Source: Dysidea avara
Lineage: Eukaryota > Porifera > Demospongiae > Dictyoceratida > Dysideidae
DNA: 64,000 nt
NCBI RefSeq assembly: GCF_963678975.1
Contig: NC_089272.1
Coordinates: 3,158,359-3,222,358, forward strand
Direction of reading: 5' to 3'
Shown: positions 46,092 through 57,544 of the stretch, piece by piece
Position numbering within the stretch: the stretch's first letter is position 1
Layout of the letters: each line of letters begins with the position of its first letter
Translations under genes and position numbers: made by a program
The notes under the pieces: generated by a model
Database searches by the model: none
Told to the model about the DNA's origin: nothing
What the model saw: only the letters and a program-made list of their open reading frames with translations

Positions 46092-47637
46092 TAGGGTCCG
46101 CAATGCGAAAAATCGATATCCTCCAATCAACTATCTAACTATTGTCATGTGTTAGGCTAAGTGTAACTTGAATAACACCAGCGTGGCAGCCAAGTTTGTC
46201 ACTCTCTTCTGGTAGAAAACTATACAAATGTCTTAAAATCACGTGATTTTTCGTTGCAGCAGTTCGTAGGGTTCTTCGTATGCCACGATATTCACTCTCA
46301 ACATTATTCAAGTAGTGTATCATCAACTCAAAGTATTGGTGGTTTGATTATATTGGTCAGTTTCCGGTGGCAGCACGATATGTGCAGCTTTTTGGCGACA
46401 GACAAAACGTTTCTTGCTCTGGAGCACAGGACAAGCAGAGCAGCAACTGCGCCGTGGGTCAGCAATGACCAGTACTAGGTAAAGTACCTGCATGCGGAGT
46501 ATGGTTATAATTGAAGCTTGTTAGCCATCTGGCTGAGCCATCTATATGCTGATATTCGGCCAAAACGACGCGATTTTTGCAAACAAATACCAGAATGGTT
46601 GATACATCAGTGAGACAGTCTCCAACAGCAAGGATGTGAAGCTTATAAACACCTAACAATACGGCTATCTCGTCCAGTAAACGCATAGAACAATCCATTG
46701 CATGAAATAAGCACTCACGTGATCGAAATTCAAATCGCGGAAAATACAACCATAATCTATTCCAATAACTTTAAAATCACTTGGAATCAAGTGGCAATCA
46801 GTTTGTGGGCATTAGGTTCAGCATCTCGATTAGTCCAGCTGTCTGAGACTCTCCCTATTATGCCATCACAGCATAAAACACACTTGCACTAGCCCAGACC
46901 ACGCCCGAGAGAACAATTAACAAATATTTACGAAAGGAGCACACTGCATGGTTCCTATTCAGAAATGAAAGCGATTTCATGGATATTTCCGCGATTTAAA
47001 TTTCGATCACGTGAGTGCCTATTTCATGCATTGAATTGCTTTATGCATTTACTGGGCGAGATGGCCGTATTGTTAGGTGTTTATAAGCTTCACATCCTTG
47101 CTGTTAAAGACTGTCTCACTGATGTATCAACCATTCTGGTATTTGTTTGCAAAAATCGTGTCGTTTTGGCCGAATTTCAGCATATAGATGGCTCAGCCAG
47201 ATGGCTAACAAGCTTCAATTATAACCATACTCCGCATGCAGGTACTTTACCTAGTACTGGTCATTGCTGACCCACGGCGCAGTTGCTGCTCTGCTTGTCC
47301 TGTGCTCCAGAGCAAGAAGCGTTTTGTCTGTCGCCAAAAAGTTGCACATATCGTGCTGCCACCGGAAACTGACCAATATAATCAAACCACCAATACTTTG
47401 AGTTGATGATACACTACTTGAACAATGTTGAGAGTGAATATCGTGGCATACGAAGAACCCTACGAACTGCTGCAATGAAAAATCACGTGATTTTAAGACA
47501 ATTGTATCGTTTTCTACCAGAAGACAGTGGCAAACTTGGCTGCCACGCTGGTGTTATTCAAGTTACACTTAGCCTAACACATGACAATAGTTAGATAGTT
47601 GATTGGAGGATATCGATTTTTCGCGTTGCGGACCCTA
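46092..47637. mobile_element. Large palindromic element 4, 1,546 bp, 7-bp target duplication
   Basis: The termini TAGGGTCCGCAATGCGAAAA and TTTTCGCGTTGCGGACCCTA are flanked by ACTATGG on both sides (46085-46091 and 47638-47644). The arms, 46092-46745 and about 46977-47637, are about 655 bp and differ only at scattered sites. The centre is about 230 bp. Each arm keeps the same two open frames in mirror image: about 96 codons with VLLGVYKLHILAV, and 63-74 codons with MMIHYLNNVESEYRG. I do not recognise these peptides. Confidence 0.9.
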
Positions 47638-47644
47638 ACTATGG

Positions 47645-48067
47645 CTACAACTCGCGAACTAGACTGCTAGACGTCAAGCTGCCATGCCAGCGATTACTAA
47701 AACAGGACGTTCTGCATGGCCACTGTGACTTAGATCTAGTCTACCTATTTGGCTATTATCACCAGGTAGTCTAGTTGAAGTCGTTATCGCTATTGCAGAG
47801 TACGTGGCAGAGTAGCTTTATAATATCCGCACTTGCAATAGCGCATTATTGCGCTAATACTTCTTGGAAATGTTCGTTTATTATAGTTTACAGAAGTTGT
47901 AACTTGGCAAAGAAGAAGTGGATGACGGTGACAGCGGTCTACGTCTACAGCTAGAGCAATAAACGCTCAGGTTTAACGCTGAAGTAGCGTGAGAGCGGCG
48001 CACGAATGGAGGAGAAAGATTGCAGCTTGCCGACCCGAACGAAATCCTGCCGTGGCCTTCCCACTAT
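47645..48067. other. Comparatively GC-rich, CpG-containing interval with a possible gene start
   Basis: CpGs are denser than in the flanks. An ATG at 48006 (cgaATGG context) opens about 20 codons (MEEKDCSLPTRTKSC...) before the sequence runs into the inverted repeat that starts at 48068. It could be the promoter and first exon of a host gene split by the repeat pair, but nothing confirms that. Confidence 0.2.
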
Positions 48068-48530
48068 GGGATTGACTAAGTTCACCCAATCCCATGTCAC
48101 TCACGTGACTAGTATTATGTAACCACAGTAGATTGCGGGTGAATCACGAGGTGACGTAACACGTACCTTACAACTCTTATTAGAGCGCTTTTACGATGAT
48201 GACTTGCAGGATGCTTGTAAGAGAAGAACAGCGGTTTCTTTGTTGGGACTAGACCAAGTTTCACTGGGGTTAGCTACTGAACAAAGAAACTAGAGTACTA
48301 TAAATGGTAAGTAGGAATGTATTGCATTGTACTGGTAGCTAGCTCCATAGTAAGGCTACAGTCCACTAATACTTCCACTGTGGCCAAATAACTGGGCTGC
48401 TGCCGTAGTTCTTCCAAGACAGTACAGAGGCCAAACAGAAGTTGTCAGGCTATGGTGCATGGCTGTTAAATACTCATTCTGTATTCTGTTAGTGCTGCTG
48501 TTGGGTATGCCCTAGTTGTTGCATGCTGCC
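48068..48530. repeat. Left arm of a long-range inverted repeat (partner 54036-54586)
   Basis: It begins GGGATTGACTAAGTTCACCC and ends near TGTTGGGTATGCCCTAGTT. Shared blocks include GTGACGTAACACGTAC, AAAGAAACTAGAGTACTATA, TACAGTCCACTAATACTTCC and CAGCCCAGTTATTTGGCC (inverted). It lacks the 32-bp insertion present in the partner, so it preserves the empty site near 48,313. Confidence 0.8.
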
Positions 48531-49399
48531 ACTAGAATTTACTTGATTGACACAATAACAATATACTCCAACATACTGGGCAAGGCAATGTTTCTCATCA
48601 TCTACCAGGCTGTGTTCCCTTTATCAACTGTCCCTTGTCATCCTTGGCAGTATTTAGGTCGTCGTGGAACTTCAGGCCTGGCCACTATTTGTGACACTTG
48701 GACAGTCTTACCTGAATAGCCCAGTGATAGTTTGCTGGGCAATATGGCTGCCAGAAGTGTGCGTATGTCTTCGGTTGTGTCCGGTCGTATTTTTCTTCAG
48801 TAGGAAACTATTACATTGTTCAAGTGTACCCAGCTGTTTAAGTGGGGATCAGCTGCCAGTTAACACTAGATCCCCATTAGATTAACCCAGGTCCTGACTT
48901 TAATTACTATAACTGGTTGTACTGATTTTTACTGGGGAAGAAATTCCCCAGGTATATATATATATATATATATATATGGATGTACATAGTACATGTTACA
49001 TGATATCTGATAACAGGCCTAGGTACTGCATGATACATGACGGAACCCTCATTTGATGAGAGCACTGAGATTATTTGCAAGAAATCAGTTTTCATCATTG
49101 GAATGTCTGCCCGGATTTGGTGGTTGGGCCAAAAAACTTCTCTTGAAGGTGTTGCTAGTACACCACAATTATCTACTGGTGTTGTAGCTGATTCTTCTGA
49201 TTCTTTTATTATGATAAGTAAAACTGTGGACACTGAGGTGAACTATAAGTAGCTACCCCTCATGGCATCATTCATTGATCCATAGTTGCTGCCATGGAAG
49301 GCTTCCCTACAGGAGAGCTCTGAAAATTGTCCTTTATATCAATAGGATCTCGGTGGGTTGAACAATGTATTATTAAGGTAAGAGCTAGCTACTTAAGTG
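48531..49399. other. Non-coding interval with a microsatellite
   Basis: Only the (TA)n run at 48953-48977 and nothing else recognisable. The short frames on both strands overlap the TA run or lack support. Confidence 0.5.
48953..48977. repeat. (TA)n microsatellite
   Basis: About 12 uninterrupted TA units between AGG and GGATG. Confidence 0.9.
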
Positions 49400-49997
49400 C
49401 AGTGGAACCTCTTAAGTAAAGGACACTTGGGGACCATGCTTGCTTGTTCTCTGTATGGAGGAGTCCTATGCAGGAAGGTTGACGTTATTTTAACTTGCAA
49501 AATTATTTTAGCAAATTCTTTTAGCTAATATTCTGAAGGCTGCAACGCACAACTTAGCAAGGAAGTGTACACACTACATTGCATTAGACACAAGTATGGC
49601 TTAGACAGCAACTAGCTAGCTTTACAGTAGACTGCATGATAACATAATGTAACTACTTAGTTTCTTACATACCTATTTATTCATAATCACCGTAAATGTT
49701 CCACAACACTCCTCCCAATTTGTACCGACTTAAAGACATAAGAGTATTGTAATAATTGGTGCAGTGCATGTTGTCTCTAATAGTGTGGAGGATTGACTTT
49801 AAGGAACTGCAATTAAATTAATATGTTATTTAGAGGTAAAAGCATGTATTCAGTGCACAGCAGGGGTACTCATAGATTGTCCATTACTTGTTATATAGAG
49901 GTGTACAAAGGTTACCAAATGGTAGGGGCCCATGATGTAGTGTCCGTAATTAGGAAATGTCCATTTCAGCGAATGTCCATTAATTGAGGTTCTACTG
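49400..49997. mobile_element. Candidate MITE with CAGTGGAACCTCT ends (598 bp)
   Basis: The left CAGTGGAACCTCTTAAGTAA is mirrored by the right AATTGAGGTTCTACTG with GTCCATT/GGACAC nearby. Inverted similarity is limited to about 25 bp. Related in terminus to the Tigger-like element at 7761-8001. Confidence 0.5.
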
Positions 49998-49999
49998 CT

Positions 50000-51404
50000 G
50001 GTAGATTTGTATACAACCAATTGGTAAAAGTTGCTAGCCGGTTCTTCCTGCTTCACAGGTAAGGTACATACACGTACACTGTATATCATCCTGATATGAT
50101 GTGGATAATTTTAGGTCGTAAACAACAAGGCATAGGTGTTCTCAACCAGGTGTTTTAACAGGTGTTGATTCACTGAAGTTACTGCTGATGGTGCATATTG
50201 ACAGATAAGGTTAGGTCTTGCAACAAAACTGTTTCTAAAGGGGAATTCTTTAGCATTACTTTACTAACTGCACTACAGCCAACTAACCTTATCGTATTTA
50301 GTGGAATTGCTATTATTGGGCACTAATTAAGTTGTCCGGGTGCCTATGTATGCAACTTATGGGACCAAATTATATAACCTTATTAATAGGGGTGCTACAG
50401 AGAATTGGTTTGAAATGTTATGATAACTATTCATGTAGGAGGCATCTGATGACCTCATCACCAGCCATGCTTACAAGGTTATCATGAGCTCTTAAAGACC
50501 AAGCCATCCTACACTGTATTATTGGAATGTGACAATGAATGGCAAAGTAGCCAAAGGCTATGGAGACAAGAGAAGGCAGCTAGAAAGAAAAACATCGGTC
50601 ATACTTGTTTAGTGTTGTACAGTCATTATGTTCCCTTGTAGTGGCAATAATATCTGAAGAATAAGAGAAGCCGAGAAATAAAGAATAATGACACAGCTTG
50701 TCTAGACAGTATCCTAACATTCAACTATACATGAATTGAGACCTTCCATATGCAGAATAACTCTACTGTAAAACATGGTATGCATAAAATCTTTTGATCT
50801 TTGGGTCTTTAAAATCACTAAGAGACCTCTGGAGAGTTCACTCAGATCTTCGTGGCTTTAAAAAACTTTGACGTCGCCTTGGATTTTTATGTATCATCCT
50901 TAGTGTTTAAAACCACAAAGATCCTCATGGTAGGTCTCTAACTATTACTTAGTGTCTGTAAAAGTACTGCTTACTACAGTAGAGTGGTTAAACGACAAAT
51001 TTTGATGAAATTGTTCACTATTGTGATGTGATAAAAGCACCAAATTTTATGTACAAGTTGAGTAAGGTATACTAAATCATTTGAGATATGGTGCGACATC
51101 CAAATCACTGTAGAAAGCCATACAAGTGTATTCAAATCTTTGTTTTTGTTTAAATAGCATGAATGTAATTTCAAATTTAGTGCAATCAGAAAATGTAATC
51201 AACTTAGTCACTTCTAAAGGTGCCAATATTTCAGTGTAAAAAGTAGAGACACAATCCGATAGAAACAGTATCTATGGTTTTGTATACCTTAATTCTCCAT
51301 GCTTCTTAACATTGCAAGCTAATGAATGACCTGGATGGACACCTCAGCTTCTGGATGTGTTGTTTATGGACACCTCCCTTGATCACCTCCTGGCCAGATC
51401 TTTA
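50000..51404. other. Interval with no recognised feature
   Basis: No repeat structure or coding resemblance found. Frames are short and unsupported. Confidence 0.45.
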
Positions 51405-51650
51405 AACTCGACATAGACTACAAACGTTTTACAAAGCATTCCACACCCAAATTCCTTTAATTATCTTCCAATGACCAGAGAAACCAGGCAATATCATTTC
51501 ATGCCTCCAACAACACCTACAACATCATACCAAAAAAAGCTTTTTTTCCATAACAGTACAAGAATGGAACTCGTTACCACGATTCCTAATCGAACTAGAT
51601 GGCTTTGATTCATTTTCTATTTCAAATTACTGTACCAATGTGAATGTATG
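51405..51650 (+). pseudogene. 3' end of a LINE ORF2, decayed
   Basis: The plus strand reads RLQTFYKAFH, then KKSFFSITVQEWNSLPRFLI and a closing DSFSI. This is the usual end of non-LTR retrotransposon RT proteins (FYK..., SFFPRTIxxWNxLP...). At least one stop lies within. Confidence 0.6.
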
Positions 51651-51828
51651 ATTTTTTCTTCCTGAGCATACCAGCATTGACAAATGCAGATGTAAAGTGT
51701 CAGTATGTTCACTTTTATGGCTTCTTCAATACATTTCTGTTGGTTTTACTTTTCAGGTTCTTTGAGCATATGATGGGTACTTTTAATGGCACCATATCTA
51801 ATATCATATTAGTATGAATCAAGCAAAT

Positions 51829-52064
51829 ATGTGATCAGATTTGCGAAAAGGGGTCTTCCACACTTACCAACTTTGATGGTTAATGACTTATGATTGGAAA
51901 ATGCTACTGACTTGACATTTGGCTAGTAGCGAGTACCAACATAGCTTTATGGATGGAGAAAATTTCAGGTTTGTGCATTAGCTGAACACTAAGTGATGAG
52001 CTGATCTCCTGAGTTCATACAAGTGGATGTGTGTCGAACACCCCTTTCGCAAATCCAGTCACAT
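51829..52064. mobile_element. MITE of the GTGACxGGATTTG family, 236 bp
   Basis: The left ATGTGATCAGATTTGCGAAA is mirrored by the right TTTCGCAAATCCAGTCACAT. The body (ATGACTTATGATTGGAAAAT, GACTTGACATTTGGCTAGTA) is recognisably the same as part of the arms of palindromic element 2. Confidence 0.75.
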
Positions 52065-54035
52065 TGTATCAAGTTTGGAGCTTATATCAAAAAGTGAACA
52101 ATTTTTTTTTTGCTTAGCCGCTCTACTATTATGGACACCAACTAATAGTGTCCTGATTATCAAGGCTTCCTGCTTTTTCAGGTCCGTCTATGTACTATGG
52201 GATACTTTGGGACCATTACTGAGTGTCCAGAATGCACAGGTGTTGCTGTAACAGGTTAACGGATTCCACTGTACCAGGTACTAATGACTATTGGTCATTA
52301 AATCTCCATCTGCTGCAAATGCTTTAAGGTGTGATACTATTACATGGTTACTTGTGTACAAAGTGACCTGCTAATTAGTAAGGGTAAGTGAAATTAAATT
52401 AACGCATTCTTTGCTATCCAAACTTTCTCATGGACAAATTTAGACAAGTCTTAAACTTGGTATTATTATAGTCATGAAGGAAATGATGATTTCAAACTGT
52501 CTAGGTGAAGGGGTGCAGTGTAATAAGCAGCACACACAATAGTGTAAATGTGGTCTAATTTTATTTGGTGATTTTAATTGGGAGACTATGCATTGGTTTT
52601 GTAACCATGGCATGGAGGGATATTGGCAGAATTTTATTTCAGGGAATTTTGTAGTTTAAATTTCACACCAATGAAACCACATATCTGGTAATTCATTATA
52701 TCCTTTAATTATACATTAGATAAACACACATAATAGCTGTATTGGCCTGTCAGATCAGTATTGCTCCATATCATACTTCAGACAGCCATTCCTCCAATAT
52801 CTCCTGTATACAAATACAGCAGTAATACCTCTTTTAAGCATCTAACTCTCCACTAGCTATGTAGACAAGGTCTTTAGCCTTGCACACTCCCTAGCAGATT
52901 TTTCAGGTCCAGAGCTTATAAAGATCAGAATGGATGGATGGATCAGTGAGATTATATCAACCAATCGAACTAACATAAGTTGGACACTGACTTTGCCCTT
53001 CTTCATCACATTCCACAAGTAGATAGCTTCATCTTTAGGAGCTCAGGACAACCCTTGCGAACATGGTTGGTGATGAGATCATTAAATGCTTCCTACGTGA
53101 ATATATTTATCATGATACTTCATGAATGGAGCCATACTAGTATATAGTGCTGTGCTAAGCTTTCTGATCGGCCAGGCAAAGTACAGATAACTTGTTTCTG
53201 ATTGTCCACTTAATACCTCAGCTTCGATACAGGGTGGGTTAGGAATTTAGGAGTATGCAATAATGAAAAAGACTATATCTCAATAACTTTCAATAATGAA
53301 ACCAATTATCACAATAATAATGAGTCTTTACAGGTGCAAAAAAATTGTTTACGAGCAAGCAAGTAATTATTCTCAAAATGGTTCAAACAGCACTGCCACA
53401 ACTGGTTGGAGAAATGTCTCACAAGTGTACCCTCAAACTGCCCTTGTTAACAGTATATAAAGGTTTCTATTATCTTAATAATTAGAAAATCAATCACAGC
53501 TGTAAGTCATACAGGTGTATAAGTGATCATTGCACAGCACTTATCTAGGTAACCAAAATTGCAACAACAGCAGGCTATTTGTCACTACAAAGATTTGAAA
53601 GACATTCTAATCACAATTGCTTATAGACCCTAAGGAGTGGTCCGGCTAAACATTGCTATGGCTTCAGATTTCATGTTTTATTTTTATGGGGAAACTGAGG
53701 GCAGAAGCGTTGAGTGTTCTATTACAAATACAAAGCGGAATAACTAGACATGGAACAAGTCTTTTACCTAGTAACTTACTTTTCAATAGCAATACTTTAC
53801 CTTTCAGATTCCTTTACATTAGCATTTATAGAACATATACATTTTTTGCCCTATAAAAAGATGGATGCACTTTTCACGGCATGTATTAAAGTGCCACACC
53901 CTTGTGCGCACAGAGTCTATACTGTTATCGCTTTTCTGAAAACATTTCATAGATGTAAATGATGGTTTGTCTATCGTAACATCGAGCTTGCACAAATTAC
54001 ATAATATATTTTAAGGTGGTGGATGTAAAGTGAGG
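52065..54035. other. Interval with no recognised gene
   Basis: A possible MITE end near 52135-52275 (GTGTCCTGATTATCAAGG, ending GGATTCCACTGTACCAGG) is the only hint. Open frames at 53653-53962 overlap and lack support. Confidence 0.45.
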
Positions 54036-54586
54036 TAGGCTGCAAAAACTAGGGCATACCCAACAGCACTACCAGTGAATACAGAATGAGCATTAATAGC
54101 CATGCACCGTAGCATAATTAACAAGCTGACAATTGGCTGTTTCTTCTGCTTGGCCTCTGTACTGACTTGGAAAAAGAACTACGGCAGCTTTGTAAGCAGC
54201 CCAGTTATTTGGCCACAGTGGAAGTATTAGTGGACTGTAGCCTTACTATGGAGCTAGCTACCAGTATAATGTAATACATTCCTACCATAGATATTCGAGT
54301 GTATTCTAATATCTATGTTCCTACTTACCATTTATAGTACTCTAGTTTCTTTGTTCAGTAGTTACCCCACTGAAACTTAGTATAATCATTGGAAGACATT
54401 TGATCACTTACACTGATTTTCAAAACAAACCGCTGTACAAACATCCTGCAAGTCTGAAACGTAAAAGCGCTTTAATAAGAGTTGCAATGTACGTGTTACG
54501 TCACCTCGTGATTCACCCGCAAAATACTGTGGTTAAATATACTAGTCACGTGAGTGACATGGGATTGGGTGAACTTAGTCAATCCC
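54036..54586. repeat. Right arm of the long-range inverted repeat (partner 48068-48530)
   Basis: Inverted copy of 48068-48530, separated by 5.5 kb. It ends AACTTAGTCAATCCC. Differences: the 32-bp insertion at 54286-54317 with its target duplication, extra sequence near 54390-54440, and scattered substitutions. The pair could be the ends of one 6.5-kb element, but no clear target duplication flanks it. Confidence 0.8.
54286..54317. mobile_element. 32-bp minimal derivative of the CATAGATATTAG transposon
   Basis: Only the two ends are left: CATAGATATTCGAGTG joined to TATTCTAATATCTATG. TTCCTAC lies on both sides (54279-54285 and 54318-54324), a 7-bp duplication as for the 805-bp element at 39392. 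The mirrored arm near 48,313 has a single TTCCTAC and no insert. Confidence 0.85.
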
Positions 54587-54619
54587 TCAGACTATTGTGG
54601 CGCCGCTGTCACCTCTGTT

Positions 54620-56069
54620 TCCTGACTTTCAGTACCGCTGTGCCGCCTTTTGACACCAAGTACAATAGAGGCAAGCAGTAATTTGCCTGTGTTTGTTGTA
54701 GTTGATTTTACTGTAGCATCACCTCGAGCAACACAGATCGCGAGACTTACGTATGAACTAGGAATTAACCGCAGTTTTAGCGAACGCGAGTCACTGAGGG
54801 TTATGTTTGAGGTAAGTTGAGTGTATGAGATGGTACGTACTCCTTCGCATTTCTTTTAGGGATGAGATACAATTTAAGACAAAGAATGAGCTAACCACAT
54901 GTGAACTTTTAAAGTTTCAGGTTAGTGGTTATGATTAATGTGATTATTGGTTGTTAGTGTGGATTGTATGTAAAGAAGTGTGTCTCCTCTAAGTGTAAGT
55001 GGTATGGCACTTTGTGTCTCTATCCTCTAATCCAATTCTTGATCCAAAAACCTGTATTGGATGTTAGACTAAGTGTGCAATGTGTGTCTCCTCTGAGTGT
55101 AAATGATATGGTACTTTGTGTATCTGTATCTTGTAATCCAATTCTTGATCAAAAACCTGTAATAACACATACTCATGTAATAATACATGTAATGACACAT
55201 ACCCATGGCTCAAGTATATTATCAACTTTACTGGTTAGGAGGGTGAACACAGAAGGTAGAGCTTGTATGAGGTCCTTACGACCAACTAGAGTATTTTATA
55301 GAAATATAGTGTATTTGTTCTGCTTGACCTTGGCATTATTAGAAGTTTAGGACAGCAGAATTGTTTGACATTTCTGATGCTGATGTATAGTTTTGCATAG
55401 TATTCACTGTGCTGTGACATCCGGCTTGATTTCTTGTGGGTACAATGACATAAAAATAGTAGCTATCTATGTTATACTCCAACAAAACATTCGCAAGGTG
55501 GCTTAAAATCTGAGCCTTTGCATGCACATCATTGTTTACTACACATCAGATAAGTGTATCCCTGTTGCCATTAGCCTATGCAAAAACGTAGCGCTACTGT
55601 GGTCCAGTGTTAAAGAGGCAGGTAATTTAGGCTGCTTTTGTATAGTACTACTGTATGCAGTTCTATACGCTTATGTATTCATACTCAGTTTGTTTTGTTA
55701 AAATTTTTAATCCTGACAAAACCAAAAGAACTTTAGAAATTGTACAAACTAGGTAGGTTTTCATGAAGATGGTCGCATTTACTAGGTTGATTATGGTAGC
55801 GAGGTATTGCTATAACAACATACTATCAAAATACAAGGACTCCTAATTCATCACTTCGTATAGCTGTAAAATATTTTGTACTGGTATTGTGATGTGTTTT
55901 TCTATTACCAGCAGTAGTTCAATAGCATTCTCTGCATTGGACCATTCAGCATGATTGTTCAGGTATTGATCGCTGCCAGGAAAAGCTGTTTTGGCATCTA
56001 GATCGATTATTTCTGGTGAGTTTCTTGAAGGATAATTCTATAATAGAGTAATATATTTTTTGTTAGATA
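54620..56069 (+). CDS. Weak candidate: short-exon gene
   Basis: Possible exons: about 54621-54812 (after CTGACTTTCAG; reads ATQIARLTYELGINRSFSER; donor GAG/gtaagt); about 55588-55617 (RYCGPVLKRQ; CAG/gtaatt); 55928-55972 (FNSILCIGPFSMIVQ; CAG/gtattg); 55981-56016 (EKLFWHLDRLFL; CTG/gtgagt); then ATATGA after TTTGTTAG. The last three fit phase 0 to each other. The segments around 54,840-55,350 do not join cleanly. No protein family recognised; it could be coincidence or a decayed gene. Confidence 0.2.
54979..55159. repeat. Tandem duplication, 102-bp period, two copies
   Basis: TGTGTCTCCTCTAAGTGTAA (54979) and TGTGTCTCCTCTGAGTGTAA (55081) each run on through AATCCAATTCTTGATC and AAAAACCTGTA. 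The 128-codon frame here owes its length to the duplication. Confidence 0.8.
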
Positions 56070-56773
56070 TGACTAGTAGAAGGATACGACTTTAAGAGGT
56101 GGAACGTTGTTTGGAAAAAGATACAATACTAACAGGTATTTAATCGTACTGCACAATGTTTTGGCATTGCATCTATTTTTTTCTATTTACAGTACACAGA
56201 AAATGTTTGGGCAAGGAGTCTGCCATTGATGAACACCCAAGACAGAACATTTTTTGTACATTTACTATGTTGCATTTTTGTGTATGGATGGATGACCTTT
56301 TGTTGATTTAAAATTGGAAGTATTTAAACCAATTAATACAGAATATAGGGGTGGGACGAGGGTAAAAATGTGACATCTCCTCACATTTACTGTTGGGAAA
56401 ACGACCTTTCCTAGCCTTTAAGTGGTAAGGAAATATCAAAAAGACGGCTAAATCTTTTCAGGAAAGTTGTGGAAATGTGATCATTCCTGATGAAAGGAAA
56501 GGTAAGATAATATTGTGGAAATCTGACATTTCCATACCTTTCCACAGTCTCTTAAAGGTAAGAAAATCAATTCTTTTTTTGTAGTGTAAACAGCACAAAT
56601 GTTCTAGTTTTATAATGATAATATTGGGTGGCTGATAACTTGTGAGGTTATGTAGCAGCAGTAATCTATTCACTGCTGTGCTACATTGCCTTATATTTAC
56701 ATTCTCATATGTCTTCAATATTTTTTCTTTATTGTATCAGGCTTTATGACCACCGAAAGTTAGCAATGCAAAA

Positions 56774-56949
56774 ATGAAGTAGGGATCCAAACAGTGAAAC
56801 AAGAGATAAATGATGGTATTGCAGCATAGCTTGGTGGAAAAATTCCTACTTAGGTTTGTTATAACATGCTAATATAGGGATTTTCCCACTGAGATAGCTG
56901 TGATGCCATCTTGTTTCACTACTTTTTATCACTTGGATCCCTACTTCAT
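56774..56949. mobile_element. MITE, 176 bp, ATGAAGTAGGGATCCAA ends
   Basis: The left ATGAAGTAGGGATCCAA and GTGAAACAAGA are mirrored by TCTTGTTTCAC and TTGGATCCCTACTTCAT. No coding. Confidence 0.75.
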
Positions 56950-57006
56950 GTATAAATTAATAATTTTTAAATATACTAGTGTATGTAGGATTCACATTGT
57001 ATGCTG

Positions 57007-57510
57007 GTCAGGGGCTGATCCATGGTTTGGTAAATGAGGGTGCACCATGACCAGGGTAGTAGGCAGCTAAATCAAACAGGGGGTCTGGGGGATGCAGCCC
57101 CTCGGAGAAGCTAAAAGTATTTTGTTTCATTACTGATTGCTTTATGCAGAGCACAAATATTTAAATTATAGTACTAAATCATGTTTTCTAAGTGGTCAGT
57201 ACTGATTAAAATCTGGACCATGCAGTGACAGTCTTGAGTACAGTATGAGCTTAAACTATATTATAGAATGACATACAAAGGACCAAATTCATTTAATAAG
57301 CAGGTTATATGGCTAAGTGTGTCCATGGGATGGTGCTGCGGATGGAGGTTTTCATACTCTGCAATGATTGATTGTGGTGGATTCTTCCTAGTGTAAATTG
57401 CAATGACTGTTCTATTAGAGTATCTCAGTTTATGTATAGATTTTGTTTTTTGGGGAAGTGGGAGGAGAGGGGGTACATGACCCCTGTGCCCCCTCTCTGG
57501 ATCTGACATT
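57007..57510. mobile_element. Candidate hAT-like non-autonomous element
   Basis: The left CAGGGGCTGATCCATGG and right CTGGATCTGACATTGCTG are weak inverted ends, with G-rich and C-rich blocks inside as in other hAT MITEs. It carries one TGACTGTTCTATTAGAGTAT motif (57404-57422). Confidence 0.4.
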
Positions 57511-57544
57511 GCTGGTAATTTGAAGCTTTAGCATGATACAGTAC

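Noticed and set aside
54586-54600. Target duplication for a 6.5-kb element bounded by the 48/54-kb inverted repeats
   Set aside because: ACTAT occurs near both outer ends but at different distances from the repeat edge, so it is not convincing.
54964-55350. 128-codon open frame
   Set aside because: Its length comes from a 102-bp tandem duplication; no family resemblance, composition unlike the clear genes in the window.
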